DNA from: Xanthomarina sp. F1114
GTDB lineage: Bacteria > Bacteroidota > Bacteroidia > Flavobacteriales > Flavobacteriaceae
NCBI RefSeq assembly: GCF_026410255.1
Contig: NZ_JAPMLL010000001.1
Location: forward strand, 248,001-312,000
Direction of reading: 5' to 3'
Length of the DNA: 64,000 nucleotides
The notes under the pieces are model-generated. The model worked only from the letters and a program-made list of their open reading frames with translations. It ran no database searches and was not told the origin of the DNA. The translations under genes were made by a program, and so were the position numbers. Shown in pieces: positions 35,346 through 44,646 of this stretch (its first letter is position 1; each line of letters opens with the position of its first letter).

Positions 35346-36776
35346 TTAATTTATTTCAACGAACTTATTGGTCTTTTTTACTAAAATTTCTTCCTCATTT
35401 TTAAGAATCATACATAAATTATAAGTACCTTTTTCTAATAAATTGCTGTTAATTTTAATTTGAAAACCTGAAATATCATAAAACCCATCCTCTTTTTTAA
35501 AATATTTGGTAACATCCTTTCTATCTTTTGACTTATACTCTGAAAAGCTACTTATGTAAATAAAGTTTTTGTTTTTGACTAAACCTATAAACATTTCGTA
35601 AGGTTTTGACTTAACATCCTTAATAGCCATCCAACCACTAGCTACAACAGGAGATTTTCCTTGTGGAATAACATATTTTAACTCCTTTGTTCCATTTATT
35701 CTTTCTAGATTACCAATTATACGACTATTATTGATTGTAGAATCCTTCTTTATATTATTATACAAGTAGTATTCTGGAGAGTTTTGTGTTTTCGACTCAA
35801 AAGCACTTGTTTTTTCAATAACATCTACTAGATAATTACTAACAACAATAGCTCCTTTGTAATTTAAGTGCTGATTAAACCCTACCGGATCATTAGAAAA
35901 ATAAGTCCGATCTAAATTTGGATATACATTATTTAAATCAATATATGTGACATTTGAGTTATTATCAGAAAATTTTTTTAGAGGAATATCAAGAGACTTA
36001 TAGTCAATTTTGTCTCTATAATCTTTATAAAAAGGTATTGTTAATAGTATAATTTTCTTTGTTCCTTTTTCAATAGCTAAATCTACAATCTGTTGTAAGG
36101 CGTTCCTTTCTTCTGGGTGAATAACGTATTTATTAAGGTCAAATTTATCTTTAGTTTTATATTTTTTTGCTGAATTTAAACTTAAAACGGTTGTTCCTTT
36201 TTGACGTACTTGTTTCTTATTAGAATAAAGTCTTTCTTTAATTTTATCCACATCAGTCCATCTTTCATGTTTTTTTATAACGGGAAACATATTTTCAATT
36301 AAACTTCCCTTAAAAAAAGCTTGGGATTCCTCTATTTTTACCTGTCCTATTTTTTTTCCTTCAAAGGATAAGTAACGCTTCATATAATCGTTAATAGTAG
36401 GATCTTGATCAATAAACGCCTCCATTGTCAATCTCTCGTAAAACAAGAAGTTTTCAATAATTAAAACTTCAGGTGTTTGATATTTATAAGCTTCTAAAGC
36501 ACAATAGTAAGTTTGATAAATATTTTGTCCTCTGGTTGCTAAAGAAACTATATTTGAATGAAGCTTTGCACTCATCGCTTCTTGATCTAAGCCAGCATTA
36601 GCGTGCGAATTACCTAAAATTAAAACGTCAACGCTGTTTTGATCTTGTTTATAGAAATCATCCCATACAGAAGTTTCAGATTCAGTAAATAAGGGTTCTA
36701 ACAATGTTATTGCTAAAAACATTAGTACTAAAAAACCCAATCCTTTTAATATAATTTTTCCTAGATCTTTAAACAT
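35346..36776 (-). CDS. SGNH/DltD-like protein, partner of the MBOAT acyltransferase
   Basis: A 476-aa protein with one N-terminal membrane anchor (about 12-28) and a periplasmic domain. The block-I motif LILGNSHANAG supplies the candidate nucleophilic Ser and the late motif FNQHLNYKGA the candidate His. The Asp expected three residues before that His is Phe here. The C-terminal ~120 residues are a separate beta-rich domain. It follows the MBOAT gene by 5 nt. Such pairs (as AlgI with AlgJ/AlgX, or DltB with DltD) pass an acyl group to an exported polymer; the acyl group and target here are inferred. Confidence 0.75.
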   Translation of the reverse strand: MFKDLGKIILKGLGFLVLMFLAITLLEPLFTESETSVWDDFYKQDQNSVDVLILGNSHANAGLDQEAMSAKLHSNIVSLATRGQNIYQTYYCALEAYKYQTPEVLIIENFLFYERLTMEAFIDQDPTINDYMKRYLSFEGKKIGQVKIEESQAFFKGSLIENMFPVIKKHERWTDVDKIKERLYSNKKQVRQKGTTVLSLNSAKKYKTKDKFDLNKYVIHPEERNALQQIVDLAIEKGTKKIILLTIPFYKDYRDKIDYKSLDIPLKKFSDNNSNVTYIDLNNVYPNLDRTYFSNDPVGFNQHLNYKGAIVVSNYLVDVIEKTSAFESKTQNSPEYYLYNNIKKDSTINNSRIIGNLERINGTKELKYVIPQGKSPVVASGWMAIKDVKSKPYEMFIGLVKNKNFIYISSFSEYKSKDRKDVTKYFKKEDGFYDISGFQIKINSNLLEKGTYNLCMILKNEEEILVKKTNKFVEIN

Positions 36777-36781
36777 TTATA

Positions 36782-38251
36782 CTAAAATTGAAAATAAATA
36801 AACTCTGAAGCTATGGTATCGCCATATACTCCAAAAAGTGTAATAAAAAGCCCAATACAAACATAGACTGCCCATCTAAACGGAAGAGCTTGTTGGTTTA
36901 AAATTTTAAAAAGACTTTGCTTTCTATGAAATCTTTCAATAAAAACCAATCCTAAAATGGTTAACATCAATAATGTGAATTCGTTTTCTTTTAATCCAAT
37001 TAAATACAGTTGATCTCCAAATAACTCATAAAAGTTATTATTAAAAAACCCAGATACTATAAGTTGGGCGTCGGCAAAAGTATTAGCTCTAAAAAACACC
37101 CAAGCAAAACACACAATTGTAAACGTAATAAAAATAAAAACTAGTTTATTAGATAGGTTGGCCTTATTCATATTCAATTTTTGAAAAAGAATATCCTTAG
37201 GTTTTGAGGTTGCCTTTTCTAAAACAATTATTAGTCCATGTATTGCTCCCCAAATTACAAATGTCATTGCCGCACCATGCCATAATCCACTTACTAAAAA
37301 GACTATAAATAAATTAGCGTAAGTTCTATATTTTCCATTTCTACTTCCTCCTAAAGGAATATAAACATAATCTCTAAACCAAGTGGATAATGATATATGC
37401 CAGCGCCTCCAGAACTCTGTTATAGATTTAGACAAATAAGGGCTATCAAAGTTTTTCATCAAATCGAAGCCCATAGTTCTTGCGGCACCAATAGCAATAT
37501 CTGAGTATCCTGAAAAATCACAATAAATTTGAAACGCAAACAAAACTGTGGCTATAATTGTCTCTACACCTTCATAGTTTCCAGGGTTGTTATAAACCTC
37601 ATTCACATAAAGTGCAGCTCTATCTGCTATTACCATTTTTTTAAACAAACCAAAAGCCATTAGTAACAAACCGGACTTTACTTGGTTATAATTAAACTTA
37701 TATGTTTTATAAAATTGAGGTAATAAATGAGAAGCTCGTTCAATAGGTCCTGCTACTAACTGTGGAAAAAATGCAACAAAAGCAAAAAAAGCAATAGGGT
37801 CTTTTGTTGGCTTTAATTGTTTTCTATAGATATCTATTGTATAACTTAAAGTTTGAAAAGTATAAAAACTGATACCTACTGGAAGAATAATATTTAAAGT
37901 TGATACTTCAAGAGTTTTACCAAATAATTTAAAAGAGTCTACAAAGGTGTCTATAAAAAAGTTGGTGTACTTAAAGTAAAAAAGAAAACCAAGGTTGACC
38001 AATAAACTAAGATATAAGAACATTTTTCGTTTCTTAGAATCTTCTGTTTTATCTAATTGTTGACCTACATAAAAATCAACTAAGGAACTGATTACAATTA
38101 AAATTAAGAAGCGCCAATCCCACCAACCATAAAACACATAGCTGGAGACTAGAATAAGAATATTTCTTAAATATAGTTTTTGAGATACTAACCAATAGAG
38201 AACAAATACAATAGGAAAAAATACTGCAAAATCTAAAGAATTAAATAGCAT
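36782..38251 (-). CDS. MBOAT family O-acyltransferase (AlgI-like)
   Basis: A 489-aa membrane protein with about ten or more helices. Family signatures: LVAGPIERASHLLPQF, FCDFSGYSDIAIGAARTMG (as YCDFSGYSDIA), EFWRRWHISLSTWFRDYVYIPLGG and the catalytic-His region SGLWHGAAMTFVIWGAIHG. Such proteins carry an acyl group, usually acetyl, across the inner membrane for O-acylation of polysaccharides. It lies 17 nt after cysN and 5 nt before its SGNH partner. Confidence 0.93.
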   Translation of the reverse strand: MLFNSLDFAVFFPIVFVLYWLVSQKLYLRNILILVSSYVFYGWWDWRFLILIVISSLVDFYVGQQLDKTEDSKKRKMFLYLSLLVNLGFLFYFKYTNFFIDTFVDSFKLFGKTLEVSTLNIILPVGISFYTFQTLSYTIDIYRKQLKPTKDPIAFFAFVAFFPQLVAGPIERASHLLPQFYKTYKFNYNQVKSGLLLMAFGLFKKMVIADRAALYVNEVYNNPGNYEGVETIIATVLFAFQIYCDFSGYSDIAIGAARTMGFDLMKNFDSPYLSKSITEFWRRWHISLSTWFRDYVYIPLGGSRNGKYRTYANLFIVFLVSGLWHGAAMTFVIWGAIHGLIIVLEKATSKPKDILFQKLNMNKANLSNKLVFIFITFTIVCFAWVFFRANTFADAQLIVSGFFNNNFYELFGDQLYLIGLKENEFTLLMLTILGLVFIERFHRKQSLFKILNQQALPFRWAVYVCIGLFITLFGVYGDTIASEFIYFQF

Positions 38252-38268
38252 TAAATTAAAAAAATAGA

Positions 38269-39522
38269 TTAAACAATCATTCCTGCCGCTACTGTTTCAT
38301 TGGTGGAATCATCAACTAAAATAATGCTTCCAGTTGTTCTGTTCTCTCTATAAGAATCGACCATAAGAGGTTTAGTGGTTCTTATTTTTACTTTAGAAAT
38401 ATCGTTCATTTCAAGTTCAGAGTCGCCTGTAATACGATCTAAAGTAGTAATATCGTATTTATAAATAACTTCTTTAATCATGGCTGTCTGAACATTAGAC
38501 GTATGTCTAATAGAGTATTTAGCACGCGGTTTTGCCGGACTATTATTTAGCCAACATAACATGACCTCTATGTCTTGAGATGCTTCTGGTTTGTTGTTTG
38601 AACGCACAATCATATCTCCCCGACTAATGTCTATATCGTCTTCTAAAGTTACCGAAACTGACATGGGCGCATAAGCTTCATCTAACTCCTTATCATGCAG
38701 ATTAATACCCTTTATTTTAGATGTAAATCCAGATGGCATAATAGTCACTTCATCGCCTTTTCTTAAAATACCACTTGCTAAACGACCGGCATAGCCTCTA
38801 TAATCTATATAACCTTCGCGCTGTGGTCTTAAAACGGTTTGAACTGGAAAACGCGTATCTATTTTATTAATATCGCTCCCAATATGTATGGTTTCTAATG
38901 TATGTAACATTGGAGCTCCCTGATACCAAGGCATATTCTCTGATCTGTTTACTACATTATCTCCTAATAAAGCTGACATGGGTATAAAACGTACGTCTGT
39001 AACTAATAATTTAGAAGCTATTTCTTCAAATTCTTTAACAATTTTGTTGTAAACGTCTTCCGAAAAATCTACTAAATCCATTTTATTAATACAGACAATA
39101 ATATGTGGAATATGTAGTAAGGATGCAATAAAAGCATGGCGTTTAGTTTGCTCAATAACCCCATGTCTGGCATCTATTAAAATAGTTGCTACATTGGCTG
39201 TTGATGCACCTGTAACCATATTTCTAGTATATTGAATATGGCCCGGAGTATCGGCAATTATAAATTTACGTTTTGGAGTTGTAAAATATCTATACGCCAC
39301 ATCAATGGTAATACCTTGCTCGCGTTCGTCACGCAACCCATCGGTAAATAAAGCTAAATCGACCCCATCATAACCTTTCTTCTTACTTGTGTTTTCAATG
39401 GATTGTAATTGATCTTCAAAAATAGATTTTGAATCGTATAATAAACGCCCAATTAAGGTGCTTTTTCCATCATCTACACTTCCTGCAGTTGTAAAACGTA
39501 ATAACTGATTATTGTCTATCAT
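38269..39522 (-). CDS. cysN: Sulfate adenylyltransferase subunit 1 (GTPase)
   Basis: A 417-aa EF-Tu-like GTPase that drives APS synthesis by CysD. G1 loop GSVDDGKST (14-22), G3 DTPGH (91-95) and G4 NKMD (146-149) are intact, with two beta-barrel domains after. No APS kinase domain is fused; cysC is a separate gene upstream. It lies 90 nt after cysD. Confidence 0.96.
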   Translation of the reverse strand: MIDNNQLLRFTTAGSVDDGKSTLIGRLLYDSKSIFEDQLQSIENTSKKKGYDGVDLALFTDGLRDEREQGITIDVAYRYFTTPKRKFIIADTPGHIQYTRNMVTGASTANVATILIDARHGVIEQTKRHAFIASLLHIPHIIVCINKMDLVDFSEDVYNKIVKEFEEIASKLLVTDVRFIPMSALLGDNVVNRSENMPWYQGAPMLHTLETIHIGSDINKIDTRFPVQTVLRPQREGYIDYRGYAGRLASGILRKGDEVTIMPSGFTSKIKGINLHDKELDEAYAPMSVSVTLEDDIDISRGDMIVRSNNKPEASQDIEVMLCWLNNSPAKPRAKYSIRHTSNVQTAMIKEVIYKYDITTLDRITGDSELEMNDISKVKIRTTKPLMVDSYRENRTTGSIILVDDSTNETVAAGMIV

Positions 39523-39612
39523 AATGTCACTAATTTATGCGAATTAGCCGTGAAAATTTAGCAGTTAATTCTTATAATTATTTTGAATTTTTTAAAAGAA
39601 ACCGGAATACTA

Positions 39613-40518
39613 TTAAAAATAGCCTTGACGTTTTCTGTCTTCCATAGCAGATTCTGAACGCTTATCGTCACTTCTGTTTCCCCGTTCCGTATTACGCATG
39701 CCGGCAACTTCAATAACAATTTTTTCTAAGGTATCTGCTTCAGATTCATCGCCTCCTGTAATGGTAATATCACCTAAAGTTCTAAAACGAATTTTTTTAA
39801 TTACAACTTCCTCATGATCTTCCAAAATTAAGAACTCGGAGTTTGGTATCCATGTATCTTCTCGTCTAACTACTTCACGCTCATGAGCAAAGTATAAAGA
39901 AGGAATAGCTATGTTTTCGCGTTTAATATAGTTCCATACGTCCATTTCCGTCCAATTACTAATTGGAAAAGCTCTAAAATGTTCTCCTTGAAAATGTTTT
40001 CCGTTAAATAAATTCCATAGTTCTGGGCGTTGATTTTTAGGATCCCATTGTCCAAAATCATCTCTATGTGAGAAGAAACGTTCTTTGGCACGTGCTTTTT
40101 CTTCGTCACGGCGTCCTCCTCCAATAGCACAGTCAATTTTATTGGCTTCTATAGCGTCTAGTAATGTGGTTGTTTGTAAGGCATTTCGTGTGGCACTTTT
40201 ACCTCTTTCTTCTGCTACACGACCTTCGTCAATAGATTCTTGAACAGAGCCTACAATTAATTGTACGCCTAACTCTTTTATAATATCATCTCTAAACTGA
40301 ATGGTTTCAGGAAAGTTATGTCCTGTATCCACATGCATTAGTGGAAATGGAATTTTTGCTGGATAGAAAGCTTTCTTTGCTAAATGTGTAAGCAAAATAG
40401 AGTCTTTACCACCAGAAAATAAAATAACTGGGTTTTCAAATTGTGCCCAAACTTCACGTAAGACAAAAATAGCCTCACTTTCTAACTCGTCTAAATAATT
40501 TAAATAATACTTACTCAT
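39613..40518 (-). CDS. cysD: Sulfate adenylyltransferase subunit 2
   Basis: A 301-aa ATP-PPi synthetase-type enzyme making adenosine 5'-phosphosulfate from sulfate and ATP. The PP-loop FSGGKDS (34-40), the GGGRRDEEKARAKER stretch and the C-terminal SAMEDRKRQGYF match CysD. Its start overlaps the cysC stop by 4 nt. Confidence 0.97.
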   Translation of the reverse strand: MSKYYLNYLDELESEAIFVLREVWAQFENPVILFSGGKDSILLTHLAKKAFYPAKIPFPLMHVDTGHNFPETIQFRDDIIKELGVQLIVGSVQESIDEGRVAEERGKSATRNALQTTTLLDAIEANKIDCAIGGGRRDEEKARAKERFFSHRDDFGQWDPKNQRPELWNLFNGKHFQGEHFRAFPISNWTEMDVWNYIKRENIAIPSLYFAHEREVVRREDTWIPNSEFLILEDHEEVVIKKIRFRTLGDITITGGDESEADTLEKIVIEVAGMRNTERGNRSDDKRSESAMEDRKRQGYF

Positions 40519-41114
40519 AACTCCAGTTTTATTTTTGGTTTTATGTAATCTATAATTCGCTGAGCAGCTTCTTCAACTGTTTCGTTTTCTGTTTTTATTT
40601 CAAGATCAGGATTATTTGGGGCTTCGTAAGGTGCCGAAATGCCCGTCATGTTCTTTATTTCACCAGCTCTTGCCTTTTTATATAAACCTTTTACATCTCG
40701 TCGTTCACACTCCTCCAAACTTGTATTTATATAAATCTCAACAAAGTTAACATCTTTAACGACACTTTTAATGTTCTCACGGTCTTTTTTGTAAGGAGAT
40801 ACAAAGGCTGCTAGCACAACAATTCCGGCGTCTATCATCAAATTGGCTGTTTCTGCAATTCTTCTAATATTTTCAGTGCGATCTTCTGGCGAAAAACTTA
40901 AATCGCTATTAATTCCCTTTCTAATATTATCGCCATCTAAACTATAAGTATGAAAACCTAAACTAAATAGTTTTTGCTCTACAATGTTTGCAATAGTAGA
41001 TTTTCCAGATCCAGATAATCCTGTAAACCACAACAAAAGTGATTTATGTTTGTATAATTTATTCCTATCTTCTTTAGAAACTTGATAAGAATGGGCTGTA
41101 ATATGCTTACTCAT
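40515..41114 (-). CDS. cysC: Adenylylsulfate kinase
   Basis: A 199-aa kinase that phosphorylates APS to the sulfate donor PAPS. P-loop GLSGSGKST (32-40), the YSLDGDNIRKGINSDL substrate region and GLYKKARAGEIKNMTG are diagnostic. Coupled to cysD by a 4-nt overlap and 3 nt after the DUF2061 gene. Confidence 0.97.
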   Translation of the reverse strand: MSKHITAHSYQVSKEDRNKLYKHKSLLLWFTGLSGSGKSTIANIVEQKLFSLGFHTYSLDGDNIRKGINSDLSFSPEDRTENIRRIAETANLMIDAGIVVLAAFVSPYKKDRENIKSVVKDVNFVEIYINTSLEECERRDVKGLYKKARAGEIKNMTGISAPYEAPNNPDLEIKTENETVEEAAQRIIDYIKPKIKLEL

Positions 41115-41117
41115 TAT

Positions 41118-41546
41118 TTAACTGTTTTTTCGATCTTCTATTCCGTAATTTACTTTGTACCAAACTCTTTCATGTAAATAATACAACAGCATTTTGGTTA
41201 AAATTTCGGCAAATCCTATTTTTAAGCCCGTTAATGGGTTTCCAGATATAAACCAAGCAATTAACATGGTATCCATGGTTCCAACTAAACGCCAAGTGAT
41301 GGTTTTTCCTAAATGACGTTTTCTGCTTTCTAGCTTTTCGCCATTTTTAGATAAATTAATCTTAAACCAAGCACGCTCATGAAGATAATAAAGAGCCATT
41401 TTAGTTACTACTTCCGACATGCCTATTTTTAAACCTATAAATGGATCTCCAGAAATAAACCAAGACAGAATAATGGTATCTATTGTACCAACCAGACGCC
41501 AAGTAATGGTTTTTGCAATATGTCTTTTATAGGATACATCTGCCAT
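41118..41546 (-). CDS. Tandem DUF2061 membrane protein in the PAPS gene cluster
   Basis: A 142-aa protein made of two copies of the same 57-residue unit (residues 7-63 and 76-132), identical at 39 of 57 positions by my alignment, joined by a 12-residue linker. Each copy starts KRH..KTITWRLVGT and ends YYLHER.W, the DUF2061 pattern, and has one to two short hydrophobic segments. Function unknown. It abuts cysQ and lies 3 nt before cysC. A membrane role linked to sulfate or PAPS/PAP metabolism is suggested by position only. Confidence 0.88.
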   Translation of the reverse strand: MADVSYKRHIAKTITWRLVGTIDTIILSWFISGDPFIGLKIGMSEVVTKMALYYLHERAWFKINLSKNGEKLESRKRHLGKTITWRLVGTMDTMLIAWFISGNPLTGLKIGFAEILTKMLLYYLHERVWYKVNYGIEDRKNS

Positions 41547-42344
41547 CTATTTACTGACTAAAAAGTAACTATTTAATAAGTTTTCTTTATTATAAACTAA
41601 AGGCTTATTGGTTTCTTTAGAAATAACTTCAATATTAACTGCATTACAAATAGCCTGACCTGCTGCTGTGTCCCATTCCATTGTTGGAGCAAAGCGCGGA
41701 TATACATCGGCATTTCCTTCTGCTACTAAGCAAAATTTTAAGGAGCTGCCTTTAGAAACTATTTTAACCTCTTTTCCTTCAGCTTTTAAGCTATCTACAA
41801 AATCTAAGGTGTCTTGATTCATGTGAGAACGACTTCCTACTACCTCTATTGTTTTAGAATTGCCATTTTTTGGTTGAAGCGGTTTTGATACTTCTAAAAC
41901 CTTTTCTATGGTTATATTGTGAGAGTCTAATTCGCCTTTAAAAGCGCTATTCTTTTCCACATCTGCAAAGTAAATGGTTTTTGTAGCTGGCACATAAATA
42001 ACTCCTAAAACAGGCTTACCATTTGTAATTAGAGCGATATTAACCGTAAATTCGCCATTGCGTTTTATAAATTCTTTGGTACCATCAACCGGGTCTACTA
42101 CCCAACAGGTTTCCCAGTTTTTTCTAATAGCATAATCTGTTTGTTTATTTTCTTCAGAAATTATAGGAATTTCTGTTGGAAGTAGAAATGAGTTAATAAT
42201 ATCGTTTGCATTTTTATCGGCTTCCGTTAACGGCGAGTTATCGTCTTTCATCTCTACATCAAAAGCCGTATCGTAAACTTCCATTATTACTTTTCCAGCC
42301 TTTAAGGAAGCTTCTATAGCGGTATATAAATTTTTATCTATCAT
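41547..42344 (-). CDS. cysQ: 3'(2'),5'-bisphosphate nucleotidase
   Basis: A 265-aa inositol-monophosphatase-family enzyme that removes the 3'-phosphate from PAP, the by-product of sulfotransferases, and so prevents their inhibition. Metal-site motifs: ISEEN (62-66), DPVDGTKEF (84-92) and EWDTAAGQAI near the C-terminus; KDDNSPLTEAD precedes. It overlaps rfbD by 11 nt and touches the DUF2061 gene. Confidence 0.95.
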   Translation of the reverse strand: MIDKNLYTAIEASLKAGKVIMEVYDTAFDVEMKDDNSPLTEADKNANDIINSFLLPTEIPIISEENKQTDYAIRKNWETCWVVDPVDGTKEFIKRNGEFTVNIALITNGKPVLGVIYVPATKTIYFADVEKNSAFKGELDSHNITIEKVLEVSKPLQPKNGNSKTIEVVGSRSHMNQDTLDFVDSLKAEGKEVKIVSKGSSLKFCLVAEGNADVYPRFAPTMEWDTAAGQAICNAVNIEVISKETNKPLVYNKENLLNSYFLVSK

Positions 42345-43191
42345 AATTTAATATGGCTTTTCTTAAACTGTCTCTCCAATAAGGAATTTCTATTTTTAAT
42401 GTGTTTTTTATTTTAGACTTATCTAATACACTAAACTGCGGTCTTTTTGCCGGGGTTGGATACTGAGTCGTTTTAATTGGCAACAGCTTGATTTTAGAAT
42501 CAATTTCTTCAAAAATAGCTTTAGCAAAATCGTACCAACTTGCAACGCCTTCGTTACTATAATGATAGATTCCGTATTGATTGTTGTTTGTTACAATTAA
42601 CTGTAAAATTACTGAGGCTAAATCGGTTGCATAAGTAGGAGTTCCAATTTGATCTGTAACAACACTTAATTGTTCCTTTTCTGAAGATAATCGAATCATG
42701 GTTTTCATAAAATTATTACCATGTTCGGAATATAGCCAGGATGTTCTTAGAATGAAATACTTAGAAAGATGATTTTGAATTTGAGCCTCTCCTAGATGTT
42801 TTGTTTCTCCATAAACACTTATAGGATTAGGAATATCTTCTTCTTTGTAAAAACCAGTTTGCTTACCACTAAAAACAAAATCTGTAGAAATATGAATTAA
42901 AGTAGCCTGATTATTTTGACATACAACCGCTAGATTTTTTGCGCCAAGCTCATTAATTTCTGATGCCTTTAATTGATTGTTTTCAGCTAAATCTACGGCT
43001 GTATATGCGGCGCAATTAATACAGTAATCAATGGGAGTGGTTTTAAAAAAGACTTCAATAGCATGTAAGTCTGTAATATCTAGTTCTTGATAATCTGAAT
43101 AAATAATTTTTAAATCGTTATTTTTATTCTCTAGATCTTTAATACATTTTGCTAATTGTCCATTTCCACCTGTAACTAATACATTAATCAT
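42334..43191 (-). CDS. rfbD: dTDP-4-dehydrorhamnose reductase
   Basis: A 285-aa short-chain reductase completing dTDP-L-rhamnose synthesis. NAD(P) motif VTGGNGQLA (6-14), NCAAYTAVDLAE, STDFVFSG and the Tyr/Lys pair in VYGETKHLGE are present. It overlaps rfbC by 4 nt and cysQ by 11 nt, tying sugar and sulfate metabolism into one transcript. Confidence 0.96.
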   Translation of the reverse strand: MINVLVTGGNGQLAKCIKDLENKNNDLKIIYSDYQELDITDLHAIEVFFKTTPIDYCINCAAYTAVDLAENNQLKASEINELGAKNLAVVCQNNQATLIHISTDFVFSGKQTGFYKEEDIPNPISVYGETKHLGEAQIQNHLSKYFILRTSWLYSEHGNNFMKTMIRLSSEKEQLSVVTDQIGTPTYATDLASVILQLIVTNNNQYGIYHYSNEGVASWYDFAKAIFEEIDSKIKLLPIKTTQYPTPAKRPQFSVLDKSKIKNTLKIEIPYWRDSLRKAILNYDR

Positions 43192-43733
43192 AGTTTTGCA
43201 TCTACAAATTTAGGTAATACTACATCTTTTTCAGAAACTATAAGACTTTCCTCGGGTAATTGCCAGTCTATATTTAAAGTTGGATCATTATAGATAATAC
43301 CTCCTTCAGAGTCTTTATTATAATAATTATCGCATTTATAAGAGAAGATTGCAGTGTCGCTCAAAACTACAAATCCATGAGCAAAACCTCTAGGTACAAA
43401 AAGTTGTTTTTTGTTATCTTCTGATAATTCTACGGTAATATGCTGACCATAAGTGGGGGAGTTTTTTCTAATATCCACAGCAACATCTAGTACAATTCCT
43501 TTAATAACTCTTACAAGTTTTGCTTGAGCGTGAATACCTGTTTGATAATGCAACCCTCTTAAAACACCTTTTGTTGAATAAGACTCGTTATCCTGAACAA
43601 AATTTATATTTGTGTTTGTCTCTTTATTAAATTGATTTTGGTTGAATGATTCAAAAAAATACCCTCTTTTATCCTGAAATATTTTAGGCTCTACAATAAA
43701 ACAGCTTTGTAGCTTTGTTTCTAATACAGTCAT
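43188..43733 (-). CDS. rfbC: dTDP-4-dehydrorhamnose 3,5-epimerase
   Basis: A 181-aa cupin epimerase. GYFFESF, the catalytic His62 in LRGLHYQ and PRGFAHGFVVLSD are diagnostic. It shares one base with the rfbA stop and overlaps rfbD by 4 nt. Confidence 0.97.
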   Translation of the reverse strand: MTVLETKLQSCFIVEPKIFQDKRGYFFESFNQNQFNKETNTNINFVQDNESYSTKGVLRGLHYQTGIHAQAKLVRVIKGIVLDVAVDIRKNSPTYGQHITVELSEDNKKQLFVPRGFAHGFVVLSDTAIFSYKCDNYYNKDSEGGIIYNDPTLNIDWQLPEESLIVSEKDVVLPKFVDAKL

Positions 43734-44599
43734 TATTTTTTATTTAATAAACCTAATAGGTTTTTACCATAGCCACTTTTCAATAAGGGCTCTGCCAAGT
43801 CTCTAAATACACTTTCTGAAATATAACCCATTTCGAAAGCAGCAGCTTCTATGGAGCCAATTTTTAAGCCTTGTCTTTCTTCTAAAACCTCAACAAATTG
43901 AGAGGCTTGCATAAGCGATTGGAAGGTTCCAGTATCCAGCCATGCTGTTCCTCTGTCTAAAATACTAACACTAAGTTTACCTTGGTTTAGATATTCTCTA
44001 TTAACATCTGTAATTTCAAGTTCGCCTCTATGACTAGGTTTAATATTTTTAGCAATATCTACAACGGAATTATCATAAAAATAAATGCCTGGAACGGCAT
44101 AATTAGATTTAGGAGTTTCTGGTTTTTCTTCAATAGAAATAGCCTGCCCTATATTATTAAACTCTACAACTCCATATCTTTCTGGGTCGTGAACACGATA
44201 TGCATAAATAATTCCGCCATCGGGATTATTATTACTCTGTAGTAATTTAGCCAAACCGGTTCCATAAAAAATATTATCACCAAGAATTAAAGCCACTTTA
44301 TCGTTTCCTATAAACTCTTCGCCTATAATAAAGGCTTCAGCTAAGCCATTTGGAGCTTCTTGAACAGCATATTCAAAACGACAGCCATATTTTTCGCCAG
44401 TTCCTAAAAGATCTTTAAACAGAGGTAAGTCTTTTGGGGTGGAAATAATTAAAATCTCATTGATTCCTGCATACATCAAGGTAGATAACGGATAATAAAT
44501 CATAGGTTTATCGTAAATAGGCATTAATTGCTTACTTACAGATAATGTTAATGGATGTAATCTTGTTCCAGATCCTCCAGCGAGTATTATTCCTTTCAT
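43733..44599 (-). CDS. rfbA: Glucose-1-phosphate thymidylyltransferase
   Basis: A 288-aa nucleotidyltransferase forming dTDP-glucose. The nucleotide-binding [13 protein letters not shown] (6-18), [18 protein letters not shown] and [10 protein letters not shown] motifs are intact and length is standard. It lies 47 nt after rfbB and heads the tightly overlapping rfbA-C-D-cysQ run. Confidence 0.97.
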   Translation of the reverse strand: MKGIILAGGSGTRLHPLTLSVSKQLMPIYDKPMIYYPLSTLMYAGINEILIISTPKDLPLFKDLLGTGEKYGCRFEYAVQEAPNGLAEAFIIGEEFIGNDKVALILGDNIFYGTGLAKLLQSNNNPDGGIIYAYRVHDPERYGVVEFNNIGQAISIEEKPETPKSNYAVPGIYFYDNSVVDIAKNIKPSHRGELEITDVNREYLNQGKLSVSILDRGTAWLDTGTFQSLMQASQFVEVLEERQGLKIGSIEAAAFEMGYISESVFRDLAEPLLKSGYGKNLLGLLNKK

Positions 44600-44646
44600 T
44601 GAGATATTCTTTTTTTATAATTGTTTTTTAAAACAAGTATAAAGAT

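Noticed and set aside
40089-40094. CACGTG core within cysD as a parS site
   Set aside because: Same reason: no extended palindrome around the core.
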